DNA of 64,000 bases from Leptodactylus fallax (Eukaryota > Chordata > Amphibia > Anura > Leptodactylidae). The notes below the pieces were generated by a model. That model was not told the origin of the DNA. It searched no databases and worked only from the letters and a program-made list of their open reading frames with translations. The stretch lies in contig CAMRHE010000656.1 in assembly GCA_947044405.1 (NCBI GenBank), positions 15,001 through 79,000 of the forward strand. Direction: 5' to 3'. Made by a program: the position numbers and the translations under genes. Below, in pieces: positions 43,355-55,117 of the stretch (positions are counted from its first letter, which is position 1; the number at the start of each line of letters is the position of its first letter).

Positions 43355-44922
43355 CAGTCATGGCCAAAAGTTTTGAGAATGATACAAATATTAATTTTTA
43401 CAAAGTCTACTGCTTCAGTTTTTCTAATGGCAATTTGCATATACTCCAGAATGTTATAAAGAAAGATCAGCTTAACAGCAATTACTTGCAAAGTCAATAT
43501 TTGCCTAGAAAATGAACTTTATCCCTCAAAACACATTTCAACATCATTGCAGCCCTGCCTTAAAAGGACCACCTAACATCGTTTCAGTGATTGCTCCATT
43601 AAACACAGGTGTGGGTGTTGATGAGGACAGGGCTGGAGATCAATCTGTCATGATTAAGTAAGAATGACACCACTGGGCACTTTAAAAGGAGGCTGGTGCT
43701 TGCCATCATTGTTTCTCTTCTGTTAACCATGGTTATCTCTATAGAAACACGTGCAGTCATCATTGCACTGCACAAAAATGGCCTAACTGGGAAGAGTATT
43801 GCAGCTAGAAAGATTGCACCTCAGTCAACAATCTATCGCATCATCAAGAACTTCAAGGAGAGAGGTTCCATTGGTGCCAAAAATGCTCCAGGGCGCCCAA
43901 GAAAGACCAGCAAGTGGCAGGACCGTCTCTTAAAAGTGTTTCAGCTGCGGGATCGGGCTACCAGCAGTGCAGAGCTTGCTGAGGAATGGCAGCAGGCAGG
44001 CGTGAGTGCATCTGCACGCACTGTGAGGCGGAGACTCTTGGAGGAAGGCCTGGTCTCAAGGAGGGCAGCAAAGAAGCCACTTCTCTCCAGAAAAAACATC
44101 AGGGACAGACTGATATTCTGCAAAAGGTACAGGGAGTGGACTGCTGAGGACTGGGGTAAAGTCATTTTCTCTGATGAATCCCCTTTTCCATTGTTTGGAA
44201 CATCTGGAAAACAGCTTATTCGGAGAAGAAGAGGTGAGCGCTACCACCAGTCTTGTCTCATGCCAACTGTAAAGCATCCTGAAACCATTCATGTGTGGGG
44301 TTGCTTCTCAGCCAAGGGAATCGGCTCTCTCACAGTCTTGCCTAAAAACACAGCCATGAATAAAGAATGGTACCAGAATGTCCTCCAAGAGCAACTTCTC
44401 CCAACCGTCCAAGAGCAGTTTGGCGCTCAACAATGCCTTTTCCAGCATGATGGAGCACCTTGCCATAAAGCAAAGGTGATAACTAAATGGCTCAGGGAAC
44501 AAAACATAGAGATTTTGGGTCCATGGCCTGGAAACTCCCCAGATCTTAATCCCATTGAGAACTTGTGGTCAATCATCAAGAGACGGGTGGACAAACAAAA
44601 ACCAACAAATTCAGACAAAATTAAAGCATTGATTCTGCAAGAATGGACTGCTATCAGTCAGGATTTGGTCCAGAAGTTGATTGAGAGCATGCCAGGGAGA
44701 ATTGCAGAGGTCCTGAAGAAGAAGGGTCAACACTGCAAATATTGACTTGCTGCATTAACTCATTCTAACTGTCAATATAAGCTTCTGTTACTCATAATAT
44801 GAATGCAATTATATTTCTGTATGTGATAAAAACATCTGACAAACACACATAAAAACCAGAGGGCAGCAGATCATGTGAAAATATAATATTTGTGTCATTC
44901 TCAAAACTTTTGGCAATGACTG
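43355..44922 (+). mobile_element. Tc1-like transposon with DD35E transposase, 1568 bp, complete
   Basis: TA duplicates lie at 43353-43354 and 44923-44924. Terminal inverted repeats are about 38 bp, starting CAGTCATGGCCAAAAGTTTT at the left, with CAGTCATTGCCAAAAGTTTT at the right in reverse complement. One intact transposase lies between. A second copy starts at 62989. Confidence 0.95.
43729..44745 (+). CDS. Tc1-like transposase, 338 aa, DD35E
   Basis: This enzyme binds the terminal repeats and catalyses cut-and-paste transposition into TA. I chose the ATG at 43729 for its AACCATGG context; the upstream frame starts only at a GTG. Residues about 1-115 form the paired-type DNA-binding region with two helix-turn-helix units and a GRPRK linker (APGRPRKTS). 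The catalytic triad is D149 (IFSDES), D241 (FQHDGAPCH) and E277 (NPIENLW). 35 residues separate the last two, against 34 in classic Tc1 and Sleeping Beauty. All catalytic residues are present and there are no stops. One difference from the second copy is SPFPLF here against SPFRLF there, which could affect activity. A match to the DD35E 'Traveler' family is possible but unverified. Confidence 0.95.
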   Translation: MVISIETRAVIIALHKNGLTGKSIAARKIAPQSTIYRIIKNFKERGSIGAKNAPGRPRKTSKWQDRLLKVFQLRDRATSSAELAEEWQQAGVSASARTVRRRLLEEGLVSRRAAKKPLLSRKNIRDRLIFCKRYREWTAEDWGKVIFSDESPFPLFGTSGKQLIRRRRGERYHQSCLMPTVKHPETIHVWGCFSAKGIGSLTVLPKNTAMNKEWYQNVLQEQLLPTVQEQFGAQQCLFQHDGAPCHKAKVITKWLREQNIEILGPWPGNSPDLNPIENLWSIIKRRVDKQKPTNSDKIKALILQEWTAISQDLVQKLIESMPGRIAEVLKKKGQHCKY

Positions 44923-44924
44923 TA

Positions 44925-45177
44925 ATTGTTAAATTTATGGACCCATGAAACAATATTAACTATTTTTAATTACATTTTTTATTTCAGAATACATTTTACA
45001 ATAAATATCACAGCTTCTGTCTTAAATATTCTTCTTATATATAGAAACCCAGCAATGTATGTATTAATTAGACAAAATTACTGTTCTAGACTAGGTGGTC
45101 AGTTCATTCGATTTGCTTATGAATAAAACAGAAAAATGCAACAATTTAATAATTGGCAAACGTTACCAGCTTCTAAA
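44925..45177. other. AT-rich spacer
   Basis: No recognised feature between the two Tc1-type elements. Confidence 0.5.
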
Positions 45178-45179
45178 TA

Positions 45180-45420
45180 CAGTCATATGAAAAAGTTTGG
45201 GCACCCCTATTAATCTTAATCATTTTTAGTTCTAAATATTTGGGTGTTTGCAACAGCCATTTCAATTTGATATATCTAATAACTGATGGACACAGTAATA
45301 TTTCAGGATTGAAATGAGGTTTATTGTACTAACAGAAAATGTGCAATACCATAACTGAGAGGAAAAACTATTTTAAAAAATTTTTTTGGTAGCACTTTGT
45401 GCTATTAAATAAAAAACATA
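45180..45420. mobile_element. Single end of another Tc1-like element
   Basis: TACAGTCATATGAAAAAGTT at 45179-45198 is a Tc1-type terminus followed by the usual subterminal sequence (TTTGGGCACCCCTATTAATC). No opposite end is found, so it is truncated or a solo end. Confidence 0.6.
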
Positions 45421-46566
45421 ATGAAAAGTGAAAAACAGACACATTTTCCCTCCTCTTGTTTATATTTTCCCAGATATTAAATTTTTTTTAAAAAAATGCA
45501 AAAATAAAAACAACACTAAAATAAAGCCCTATGTTTCACTGAAATAAGACGCAGAAATTAGTTGAATAACGCAAATGATAAAAATGTTATAGCCCTTAAA
45601 ACCGCACATACAAAAAACCCAAAATGTGTCTGGATCTGGTCCAGAAATAGGCCCGGTACTGAAGTGGTTAAATAGAAATAATCTAAATAAATGCTGGGGA
45701 CATTTTTTTATCATTCTGGCAATACAATAAAGAAAATAATTTTGACTATGATATTTTAAAATAAATAAATGTTACCTTCTTGAAAAGAAACTCTGCAAAC
45801 TAGAAAATATTATCAGTGCATTGTGTAGTAGACACACAAAAATGAAAAATTTCCTTATGTATTTATCCTGTAAATCCAAACCTCATTAGAGGTGGTTAGT
45901 TCCCAAAAGTACATGATGTAAGGTTGTAGTAAGTCTCCTTGCACATTATATATCTCATTATAGTTAGTCCCAAAGTTCAAATTAGATTTTTCACAGCACA
46001 CAATTAACATCAATAATATCTAAAATTGAATGCAGATATTGTCAAGAAAAAATTAGAAAGTTTTAAAAGAATATTCAAATTAGCAAACATGTATACAATA
46101 GTAATGATCATGCATTGGTAACAAAAATATTTGGTTTGCGGCCCTGGGGCTAGATATAAGGAACGTATTGCACAACAGCATTTGTCCTTGTTTAGAGAAG
46201 AGTTTTTGTGTGGAGTGGGATTCATCAATGGTTTTACATCAGCGCAAATTGATGGATAGGTAAATAGTTATTAGATAGGTATGATAACATTATTATGATA
46301 GCTACCTAGATAGACGTAACATAAAGCATTTTTACTTTTATAGTTTGATAAATGGTGTTTAGTTTCTAGTTTGACTGACAGGGGATTCTTTCTTTTTCAA
46401 AAATTTCTCTGATCTCCTTCAAGTATAAGCCCTTTCCATAGAATACATGAGCATGCTGGGTCCTCTAGAGGTAGAGAAATTCTTCACTCTAGCTAATTGA
46501 TGAAGTTCTGAATGAAGGGCAATACATTATGCAAAACATGCCCTACATCTCTGTCAACTCAGAATG
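45421..46566. other. Unassigned AT-rich region
   Basis: It includes a possible TTAA-element remnant (CCGGTACTGAAGTGGTTAAA near 45653-45672) and nothing else I can name. Confidence 0.45.
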
Positions 46567-46574
46567 CCCTATAG

Positions 46575-47305
46575 CAGTGGTTTCCAAACTTTCTGAGGCC
46601 AGGACCTTCTTTTAACCATTCAAAAATAGACCCTGCAACATTATGCCTCCATTCTGCTTTCCAGCTGTCTTCTGTCTCTAATCTCCTGTATTTTTCTATT
46701 ATGCCCTATTCTCCTATCTTCCTGCATTCTGCCCCTTTTCTGTTCTTTAGTTTTATTCGGCGTCTAATCTGCCCCTTCTGCTATTTAGCTGTATTTGGCC
46801 TGTATTTGCATGTCTTCCTTTATTTGGCCTCTGTTTATGCTTTCTGGAGTATTCAGCCAGTATTCTCCTGTCATTCTGTATTCTGGCGTTGTTCTCTGGT
46901 CTCCTACTCTCTCCTTCTCCCATCCTCCTGTATCTCCCATTTCCAGTCCTAACAGTTGATTTATAAACAGTAGCCACAGTATTATGGTGCTTGTCAGTGC
47001 AGGATGAAGCAAGAGAATGAGGAGGCTGTGACATGAATGGCAGAGGCCAACATTCATTGGCTCATGCCATCAGGAAGTTGGGCAGGACAGGTCTTGATGG
47101 GCACCAGTAGGTGCAACTTCTCACTGGAGCTTACTGAGGTGGCCAGGAGGGCAGGGCATGAGCTCACTGGGAACTCAGCTGTGCATGTTGATATGCTGCT
47201 GATGGAGAGTCATGTGACTGCCCTTACCATCAGCGGCCATATTGCGCTGCATATCTGTGTGTCTTTACACAACCACCCCCAAAGGGGCCACACTTTGGAA
47301 AACTA
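46575..47305. mobile_element. Non-autonomous hAT element, 731 bp, perfect 8-bp target duplication
   Basis: CCCTATAG flanks both sides (46567-46574 and 47306-47313). The left end CAGTGGTTTCCAAACTTTC and the right end, reverse-complemented, TAGTTTTCCAAAGTGTGG form imperfect hAT-type repeats. No transposase is encoded; open frames inside are low-complexity. Confidence 0.8.
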
Positions 47306-47313
47306 CCCTATAG

Positions 47314-47687
47314 TGTGCATGATTTTGGTTTCCCAAACAAGACTGTAGATTTTTTTTGAATACCTGGACATCTGAGTTTCTGGTGTCAAGTGGAAGGAGA
47401 GCAACAGTGTTGTGTTCACAGTATATATACATACAGGTTGGACATCTGCAAGTTGAGTTCTCTGACCTCAATTGTATACTCCTAGTTTAGTTCAAGTGGC
47501 TGAAAGTGTGTAAAACCATCAAATTCGAAGAATAGAAGCAATTTCTGTATCCGTTTCACTTTCACACGTGGCCCTGAGTACATTTGATGCAGATGGCAGG
47601 GGGTAGACCTAGACAGAAATATGTAAACCTAAAGCAGTAATATAACGTCTACTCAACCATACCCATATAATTGTTTTAGGGACAACA
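47314..47687. other. Spacer before the gag relic
   Basis: I could not identify an LTR here. No gene seen. Confidence 0.4.
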
Positions 47688-48669
47688 ATGTCCAGTGTTC
47701 ATAAGTTTGTTGGTAAAAATATGCTTTTAACAGAGTGGGTTGAAATTTTACAAAGTGTGTCCCGACTGTGTCCGATCCCAAAGGTCTATATGGCAGACCT
47801 GGCCTTGTATTCATTAGAAGGTGAAGCTCATCAAGCAGTTAATGTGATGCCTGCAAAGCAACGGTCAACCATAGAAGCCGTAATACAGAGATTAGCTGCA
47901 TAAAAAGTTTTATACTAGAGCTCAAAGGGAGGGAGAGAGTGTTCAGCAATTCCTAATTGGTTTACAGAGCCTATGGAAGAGATTTACAACATAATGATCC
48001 ATAGAGTTGTGCAGCAGTACCACAGTTGGTATCATTGTACAAAAAGAATTGAAGATGCAAAGGGAAGGGGAAAACAATTTTTATGTGTCCATCCAAGTGG
48101 GGAACAGTCAAAATCATGGTTGCTATGCTTTACCTGACATAATAGGACCCGCCCTAAGGGATTTGACCAAAGGCGTTATGGAATCCTGGAGGGAGGAGAT
48201 GGCAAATTGGTTGGTAAGTCATCATCCTAGCCTGTCAGGAGCCAGAAGGGCAAAGAGCCAGAAGTTTAGCTCCCAGCAATACTGGAAATGCAGTCAGCAT
48301 GTTTATTCGCGAGTGCTGTGTAGCCAGAACAGGCTGTGTTCAACACCAGCCATCATTTTCTTCCTTAACTGCTAGTCAACAAATGGAAATTACCAGTATT
48401 ATGGCTCCTGGTAGTGTGTGTGCCAGAAAGTGGGTTTTCGCTTTACTCCCAAAATTACCAGAGATGTGTGGCATCAGATGTACCACAACATAGAAGAATA
48501 AGTCATTGTCACTGTCCTTGCATCAACCGGAAATCTTGATCCCAAACAGAGCCACTATCATTCACCCCAGACTCAAATTCTGCAGCTAAGACAGCAAAGA
48601 TACAGGATCAGCAACAAAAGCCAGATGTACAGAGGTCAAAGCAACCAGGAGCAGCATTGTCCCCAATGA
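47688..48669 (+). pseudogene. Gypsy-like retrotransposon gag relic
   Basis: The frame 47688-47903 reads KFVGKNMLLTEWVEILQS and LALYSLEGEAHQAVNVMP, the pattern of a retrotransposon gag matrix/capsid (LEGEAxxA block). It is followed in another frame by FYTRAQREGESVQQFLIGLQ, a typical gag 'RxGESVxxF' motif. A stop then interrupts it, and 48007-48375 continues as a degraded frame. A hAT-like element interrupts its 3' part at 48678. No pol motifs are visible. Assignment to Ty3/gypsy is by general pattern only. Confidence 0.55.
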
Positions 48670-49324
48670 CATCTCAGCAGACGCATAGCTAGCGGGAGGG
48701 CAGAGGGGGCAGCTGCCCCGGGCCAACTGACTTTTTGGGGCCCACCCTGGGGCCGCCATTAATACATCCTTTATTTCTAACTAGATCGGTGTCTGCAGAC
48801 ACCGATCTAGTTAAAACGCTTCCTGCAACTTAACAGTATTGTAAACCGCAAGCCAATGCAGGCCTGCGGTTTACAAGACGCTGAGACCACAGACCGATCT
48901 CTTCTTCTCAGCACAGGTGCAAGCGATGACGTCACAGACATCCTGTGCGTGGACAGGGAGGAAGCGGCGGTTCCATTCATCAGGATCGAAGTTAGGTGAG
49001 TATGACTTTTTTTTTCTTTTTTTTTTGTGGGTATATTAATAGCATAGCTCCCAGTGGGGGAGTCCTGATTTTACACAGCTGTCCCGCATAGCTTACAGTT
49101 TGTCCCGCTATGCCCCTGAAGTGTTTTGCTATTAACAATCTTTATTAGGGCAGTGTAAAGGCTAGATGCTAAATCCTAGTGGGTAAAGGACCTTTGATGA
49201 TGTCATGACCATGTGATGAGACTCTTGTGTGGGCAGAGCTATTCTGTATACCGCGGGACAGACTGTGATGTTACACAGAAAGCTGGGAACAGAGAGTGAT
49301 CGAAGAGATAGCATGTGTGAGCAA

Positions 49325-49960
49325 GAGAGGGTAACTGGGGGCAGATGTAGGGGCCAGTTAAACTGAAGGCAGATGAAGGGGGCAATTAAACTGCTGGCAG
49401 ATAAAGGGGGACAGTAAGCTGATGGTAGATGAAGGGGGCAATTAAACTGGGGGCAGATGAAGGGGGGAATTAAGCTGGTGAGATGAAGTGGGGAAATTAA
49501 ATTGGTAGCAGATAAAGGGGACATTAAACTGGGGGCTGATGAAGGGGGCATTAAGCTGGTGACAGATGAAGGGGGACATTAAGATGGTGGCAGATAAAGG
49601 GGACATTAATCTGGGGGAGTAGATGGAGGGTGACATTAAACCGTGAGGGGTAGCTGGAGGGGGACATGTCTGCCTCTAGTTGCCCCCAGTTTAATGTTCC
49701 CCTCCAACTACCCCCACTGCTTAATGTCACCCTCCAACTGTCCCATAGTTTAATGTCACCTTCTGCGGCACGATTAGAGGGACTTAATACTGTGGGGCAA
49801 TTGGAGGAGAATATTATACTGTGTGGGGGACATGGAAAAATAGATGAGAATGGGCAGAGTCAACATAGAAGTGGGTGGAACTAAATTTACCGCGGGGCGC
49901 ATAGCACGCCGTATATTTTGTCCCTCTTTCTGTCCTTTGAAAGTTGGAAGGTATGTAATA
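49325..49960. repeat. Minisatellite-like tandem repeats, about 30-bp units
   Basis: Imperfect units of the type GGGGGACATTAAACTGG plus GGGCAGATGAA repeat many times. The orientation switches near 49680 (CCCCCAGTTTAATGTTCCC). The tail, with AAAGGACAGAAAGAGGGAC on the complement, matches the repeat at 38228. Confidence 0.65.
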
Positions 49961-50271
49961 GTATAAGGGGTGGTTAGGAGGGGGAAATATAACTATAAAG
50001 GGAGGATTCATTAAGGGGCATTATGACAGTGGGGGTTCATTTATATAAGGGTTATTGGGGGTCATTATGAATCCAAGGGGGAGGTTATTTATATAAGGGG
50101 CCATTAGGGGGCATAATTTATATTAGGAGGCATTATGAACATAAGGGGGTGGTCATTGATATAAGGGGTCATTAGAGGTGCAGTATTTATGTCGGGGAAT
50201 CAGGGGCATAATATGAGGGGGCAATTAATTTAATTAAAGTTGCACTTGGGCTTTATTAAGACTAAGGCCTC

Positions 50272-50750
50272 ACGTAGCTGGCTGCAGCAAAAAAAGCACT
50301 GCAGGAAAAACCGCGGCGCTTTTCACAGAAGGTCCGCAGGGGTTTTCCCTGTGGACTTTCTGTTTTTAATACTCCTATATGGAAACCGCCAGTGTTTCCA
50401 TAGATATAATTGACATGCTGCATTTTCCAAAACCGCAACGGTTTTGGAAATCGCAGTGCGTCTGCTGCACATATTTTTCCGCAATGTGTGGATGGGATTT
50501 GCTAAAATGCCATGGTTTTTTTCTGTGGGTTTTCGCCACATGGGGCCCCATCCCATCCCCACTTTTCAGTAAAATATGCGCAGCGGATACACTACGATTT
50601 CCAAAACAGTTGCAGTTTTGGAAATCGCAGCATGTCAGTTATACCTACGTAAATGCCAGCGGTTTCCCTATAGATATAATTGAAGCAGAAATTCTGCAGA
50701 GGAAACCTCTGCGAACTTTCTGTGCAAAGTGCTGCAGGAAAAACCATGAT
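50272..50750. repeat. Two joined MITE fragments of the 'gaggccccac' family
   Basis: CTAAGGCCTCACGTAGCTGG starts the first, CATGGGGCCCCATCCC marks the junction near 50537, and GCTGCAGGAAAAACCATGAT ends the second. Related to 10686 and 37812. Confidence 0.5.
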
Positions 50751-51061
50751 CAATAAGAGGAGCCAAAGATGTCTGTGTTGCAAACTTTACAGAGACTGGA
50801 AGAAGTGGTCATGGCCGTCCAGATGAAAGAGATGGGGAATGTGAACGATTAGTCAGAGACGTCACCTGTAAGTCACTAAATGTTACTGCACTGTATTCAC
50901 CTAAATCGTCTGCAGAGCCCTGTGTAGAGCCGCTATATACCACTATACGCTCACCGTATACTCATAGTATCGGTATACGAACATGTCCAAGTTGGGGGCC
51001 CACTTGGACATGTTCGCCTTCCCCCCCGTGCTGAACCCCTAGCTACACCTCTGCATCTCAG

Positions 51062-52466
51062 GTAACAGAAAGTTTTCCAGAGACTCCAAAGAGCATTTCT
51101 TATGATGTGGAACAAGAAATTAAGCTGCTTTAACAGTCGTACGGACTGGCTATGCCACCATCCATTACTAAATTTTTCAACATTTGGGCTGGATCACAAA
51201 TTATGAGTGCAGAAAATTACACTTGATAAATCAGAGAGGAAGTGTAAGAGGATATGCCCTATATCATTTAGAAATGCCCCTTGTGTGCCTGCTATCTGTG
51301 GTGACATAGATCGTATTCCCCATATGAGACTGTGTCTGTCCCCTCTGTGCGTGTTCTCTATTTTAGTGCAACAACTGAGAAAGGGCTGAAAGGGAGGAGA
51401 TAGATGGCGGAGCTATAAAGCCCCAGTGGCAGGTGGTGAGGAGCCATCTTTAGTGATAGGAGCTCCTGGTGGGACAGTGAGAGGTGGACCTCTGATTATA
51501 TTGGCTTCAGACTGTAGATTTATGTCTCCCTGTAGTGAATACCTGGCCGAGGAGGTGACTAATTTACTATACCTCACATCAGTTTTCTGCCGTGAGTTAG
51601 AATGGAAATCTATACCAGTTCCTACCTGACGTAGATTCTAGTCCCTGGACATCTGATTTATGAAGAGGAATCTGAGGAACCGAGCCTAATATTCATGAAC
51701 TCTTCTTAGGGTGGCAACAAACTATGTAACTGGATGTAGTCCCCAGGGCCGTGCAGTAACTGCAAAACTGTATTGCTAGTATTGATATTCAGCTGAAATT
51801 ACAGACAAGTGAAAGCATAGTTGGCCCTGGAGATTAGATACGGCTATAGCCGCATCCAGGTACATTGTGTGTCATCACCCTAACGCTATTATTAGGCCAT
51901 GGAACAGTACAGAGCTGTGCCTGCTTCCAGAATACTACAGCCTCTATAATCAACTGATGGAGTCAGTCTGGCATTGACCCATACAAAGAATACAGTAGAT
52001 TATCAGCATTAAAATCCTGGAAGACCCCTCTAACATAAATACGGTTACTTCATACACAACTGAATTGTATCATGTATCAATTGTGTTCTTTGGCACTATT
52101 GAGTTGTTGTTTCTGTTTAGGGCTACTGTATTCCCTATTCATTCTTGTTGTAAATTATGTTAATTAAAGTAAAATTTAGTATTTTGGTCTGTGCCGAAGA
52201 TACTATCAAGAGGCAAATTATTGTAACAAATAACATTTAATTATACCCAAAGCTGTCTGTGTCACTTCCAATATACTAATATAACTCTTTTTCCACACCA
52301 GGGAAATTATTTATCTTTAAGATGGATGGAAATAAAAATGTGTCTTTCTTGAGTTTACACAATATGTATGGACTTTTACTAGCGTTATTTAGCATCATTT
52401 CATTTATAGAAAAGGGAGCTATTTCATATTACTCAGTAGTATAGGTGTCAGCCAGTGCCTATATTA
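51062..52466. other. Continuation of the retrotransposon relic, possible LTR, then unassigned
   Basis: At 51228-51241 GATAAATCAGAGAGGAAG could be a polypurine tract, directly followed by TGTAAGAGG at 51244. A TATA-like CTATAAAGCCC lies at 51411-51421. This would suit a 3' LTR of the gag relic, but I find no matching 5' LTR and no clear right end. The rest holds nothing I recognise. Confidence 0.25.
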
Positions 52467-52539
52467 GCCAAAATAGCTCAGTTGGGAGCGCGTTAGACTG
52501 AAGATCTAAAGGTCCCTGGTTTGATCCCGGGTTTCGGCA
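52467..52539 (+). tRNA. Isolated tRNA-Phe (GAA), degenerate
   Basis: A 73-nt Phe cloverleaf on the plus strand, about 11.7 kb beyond the array. Changes are G4 to A (A4-C69 mismatch), GGGAGCGC in the D stem and TTTGATC in the T loop (C56 to T). T5 follows. Its flanks do not match the array spacers, so it looks like a dispersed copy and probably a pseudogene. Confidence 0.75.
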
Positions 52540-52854
52540 TAAGGGTTAGTCTTTTTAAAAAAAAAAAAAAAACTTTTCAAATTAATTTTTGTACTGAAAT
52601 TTTTTTTTTTCTCCAGAACTCCACCCTATATAACTTTCAAACGAATATAATAATCATAAAAAAAACAAATTCCTAGATTACAAGTCAGGACTATATGGAG
52701 TACTGACATCTAGTGGGCAAAATGTTAACTGCAGTATTTATTTACTCATTGTGATTTACATAACCACAAAAAAAGTCCCTAAAAATTATTTTCAAAAATA
52801 GTTCTAAAATATGTCACTTTCCGATAAAGGTGTTAAATGCTGCATTCTTAAATA
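52540..52854. other. AT-rich spacer
   Basis: No feature recognised beyond the pol III terminator of the preceding tRNA. Confidence 0.45.
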
Positions 52855-53165
52855 GGTGAAAAAAACAAAAACAAAACATACTCACCTGTCCCCGGTGCCT
52901 CCCAGTATGGTCCAGTCCTGCAGCTCCGTTGTCATCTTCCGGCAGAAGTCCTCTCCGCATGTGACCACTCAGGCCAATCAGCGGAGAGAAGGGACCCGGG
53001 ATGTCACTGCTGGCGAGGAATTCCACTGCAAAGAGACAGCCAAGCAGAAGGCCCGCGCTGGGAGGACACAGGAGCACCGGGGGACAGGGAGGATGTTTTG
53101 TTTTGTTTTTTTCATGCCCCCCGGCCTAATTAAAAAATTTAATTTTAGCCTGGACTATCTATTTA
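52855..53165. repeat. Dispersed GC-richer repeat, probably a MITE or SINE-like element
   Basis: A sharply bounded GC-rich block (ACTCACCTGTCCCCGGTGCC...GACAGGGAGGATG) lies between A/T-rich ends in an AT-rich background. The core resembles 48900-49000. I cannot assign the class. Confidence 0.4.
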
Positions 53166-53540
53166 AGCATAAAGAAAAAAAGTAACTTTTAATAGAATGA
53201 AAATAAAGTTTTAAAGTAGGTTCTTTCTTACTGCTATTTTGAGTTAGTTTATGTCGGAGGTGTTGATAAGACAGTTTACTTTCTCAGTTTTTTATTTTTA
53301 ATTTCTACTTTATTTTTCTAATTTCTACTTTATTATTTTTAGATTTATTTTTTTACACAATATGTAAAAAATAATGCACAAAGATAAATTGCAAAATTTA
53401 TTATTCATTTAGGTACATTTAATGCTTGCATTTTTAGAAAAACTGTATAGGAAAAGCGACATGACTCAAATTAGCTTAGAAATGGCACCATTTCTTAACT
53501 AGAATACACCTACATGTTATGTAAAAAAAAAAATTGGAGA
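53166..53540. other. AT-rich spacer
   Basis: Very AT-rich, with no gene or repeat that I can name. Confidence 0.45.
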
Positions 53541-54010
53541 ATGGACCCACCAAGTCACTAATGGATTTGGTGCAGGGCTAAACCAGGGGGCTGAGTCTAA
53601 GGGTCTGTGAGTTCATCACCCTTACCGTGCAAGTAGATACAAGCTTTCCCAGGGAATCCCCAGGTCACTACTCTTGGAGTAGCAAGGGCTAACATGCACA
53701 TGTGCTGGAATTTTGTGGCAGCAAGTCAGTAGGGGGAATTAAGGTCAGACAGAGCAGGGGTCAAGGCAGGTAAGTGCATTTGTTAGTGGAGATCAAGCAG
53801 AGATCAGAACGGGAAGCAGACAAGTGGACAGTGTTAGGAAAATGAATCTGGTAGAAAATATAAGGAACAGGGCATTATTTCTTAGGTCCAGAGTGGTGTG
53901 GTAAAGCTGTGGCTGGAGTCAGGGGCATTTAGCACATATGGGCCCTTTAAGTAGCAGGGACCTTGTACATTTGTGTGACCCATCAGTAGAGTGAAATTAT
54001 TCAGGAAAAA
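53541..54010. repeat. Possible old retroelement or dispersed repeat
   Basis: A moderately GC-rich block with phrases such as GGGGTCAAGGCAGGTAAGTG and AAGCAGAGATCAGAACGGG. I see no coding frame and no ends. Confidence 0.25.
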
Positions 54011-55117
54011 TCAAGAAGAGAATATCGGGTACCCAAAGAGGAAAGCCGGCATCTCATTACAGAAACATTGACATTCAAAAAGTTTAGTCTAACCATAGGA
54101 AACGGGGATACCGCAGGTTGGAAGCAAAAATATAGCACTTGTGAGGCACACAGCAGTTTGTAAATGTTCTAACTTACACAGATGTTTCGGGATGGGCAAT
54201 GTTTTACATAACACTGGTCCTCCATCTTAAATAGCATTATATTTTTAACATTTGAGAAGTTGCAGCATGGTCTATTACTTAGTTCTGAATTCCATTCTTT
54301 TGCCTGATTTCTGTGTAGGTAACTTTAAAGAGGGGGTGATATAAACCAATATCTGATAAGACCTCAGTTTAATATTTACTATGACAAAGTGAAGGGAGTT
54401 CCACTCTCCCAAAGTTGGGTGTCATATAGGTAGAACTGTAACATATTAGACATTTATGGCACATCCTGTGAGCATGTAATGTCAACTTATACCTATGCAC
54501 ACTATTAATTCTCTTAATAGGGCATATGACTATGGATTTTCTACATTTTTTTTTTTTACAACCCTTTAAATGTTTTAATATTTTTCTATATGAAAGCAAT
54601 TACAACACACACGTTTCAGGCTGGTATCTTTCAGACATCGTACTCTTTCTTCCCCTTCTGTTGGGTCTTTAGGCTCAATCATAATACATTTTAATGATAC
54701 ATTTTATTTATATAGCGCCAACATATTCCTTTACAATTCGAAGGGTTAAAGTACAAAAAAATGAGATATTACAGAGTAATAAATCAATTCACATAATGGG
54801 ATTGAAGGCTTCTTTATGACGTTTGTGATTGTCTTCCATTATTTTGTTTTCTTAGTTTAGTTATCTTCTCCAATGAGCTCGGTTGTCTGCTAATATCTCC
54901 AGAATAACATTTAGCTTCAGTCTGGTTATTTTTGTTTCAGATGTAATTTCATATGTCTTACTAGACTACATGGATGTCACAGAGAGAGATCCTCCATTCA
55001 GAGCCTCCATCTATTAGTGGGGAGCTGCTACCAAGATAATCGCTTCAGGCCAGTAGGTCTTTAGAGGTGTAGTAATGTTACATAAGAGAATTGTCCCACA
55101 TTTACTAACACCTTACT
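54011..55117. other. Spacer with a short dispersed repeat at about 54697-54800
   Basis: TTTATTTATATAGCGCCAAC at 54702-54721 is a motif I associate with dispersed repeats of frogs. Otherwise nothing is recognised. Confidence 0.4.

Larger units (their letters stand above)
48678..51053. mobile_element. 2.4-kb non-autonomous hAT-like element with internal repeats
   Basis: CATCTCAG flanks both sides (48670-48677 and 51054-51061), an 8-bp duplication. The ends CAGACGCATAGCTAGCGGG and (reverse complement) CAGAGGTGTAGCTAGGGGT match at 14 of 19 positions and fit hAT termini. Subterminal perfect palindromes occur near both ends. Inside are a minisatellite-like block (49325-49760) and two joined 'gaggccccac' MITEs (50272-50750). 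There is no transposase. Confidence 0.78.

Noticed and set aside
43941..44618. Minus-strand open frames opposite the Tc1 transposase
   Set aside because: They are complementary to the transposase and are repeated identically at the second Tc1 copy (63574-63925).
49162..49636. Repetitive Pro/Ser-rich frame
   Set aside because: It is a translation of the minisatellite, not a gene.
49325..49760. Possible CRISPR-like repeat-spacer array
   Set aside because: The units are diverged tandem repeats without unique equal-length spacers, and the genome is eukaryotic.
51244..52100. 3' LTR of the gypsy-like relic
   Set aside because: The purine tract and TATA-like motif are suggestive, but no paired LTR or right boundary is visible, so it was kept only as a low-confidence note.
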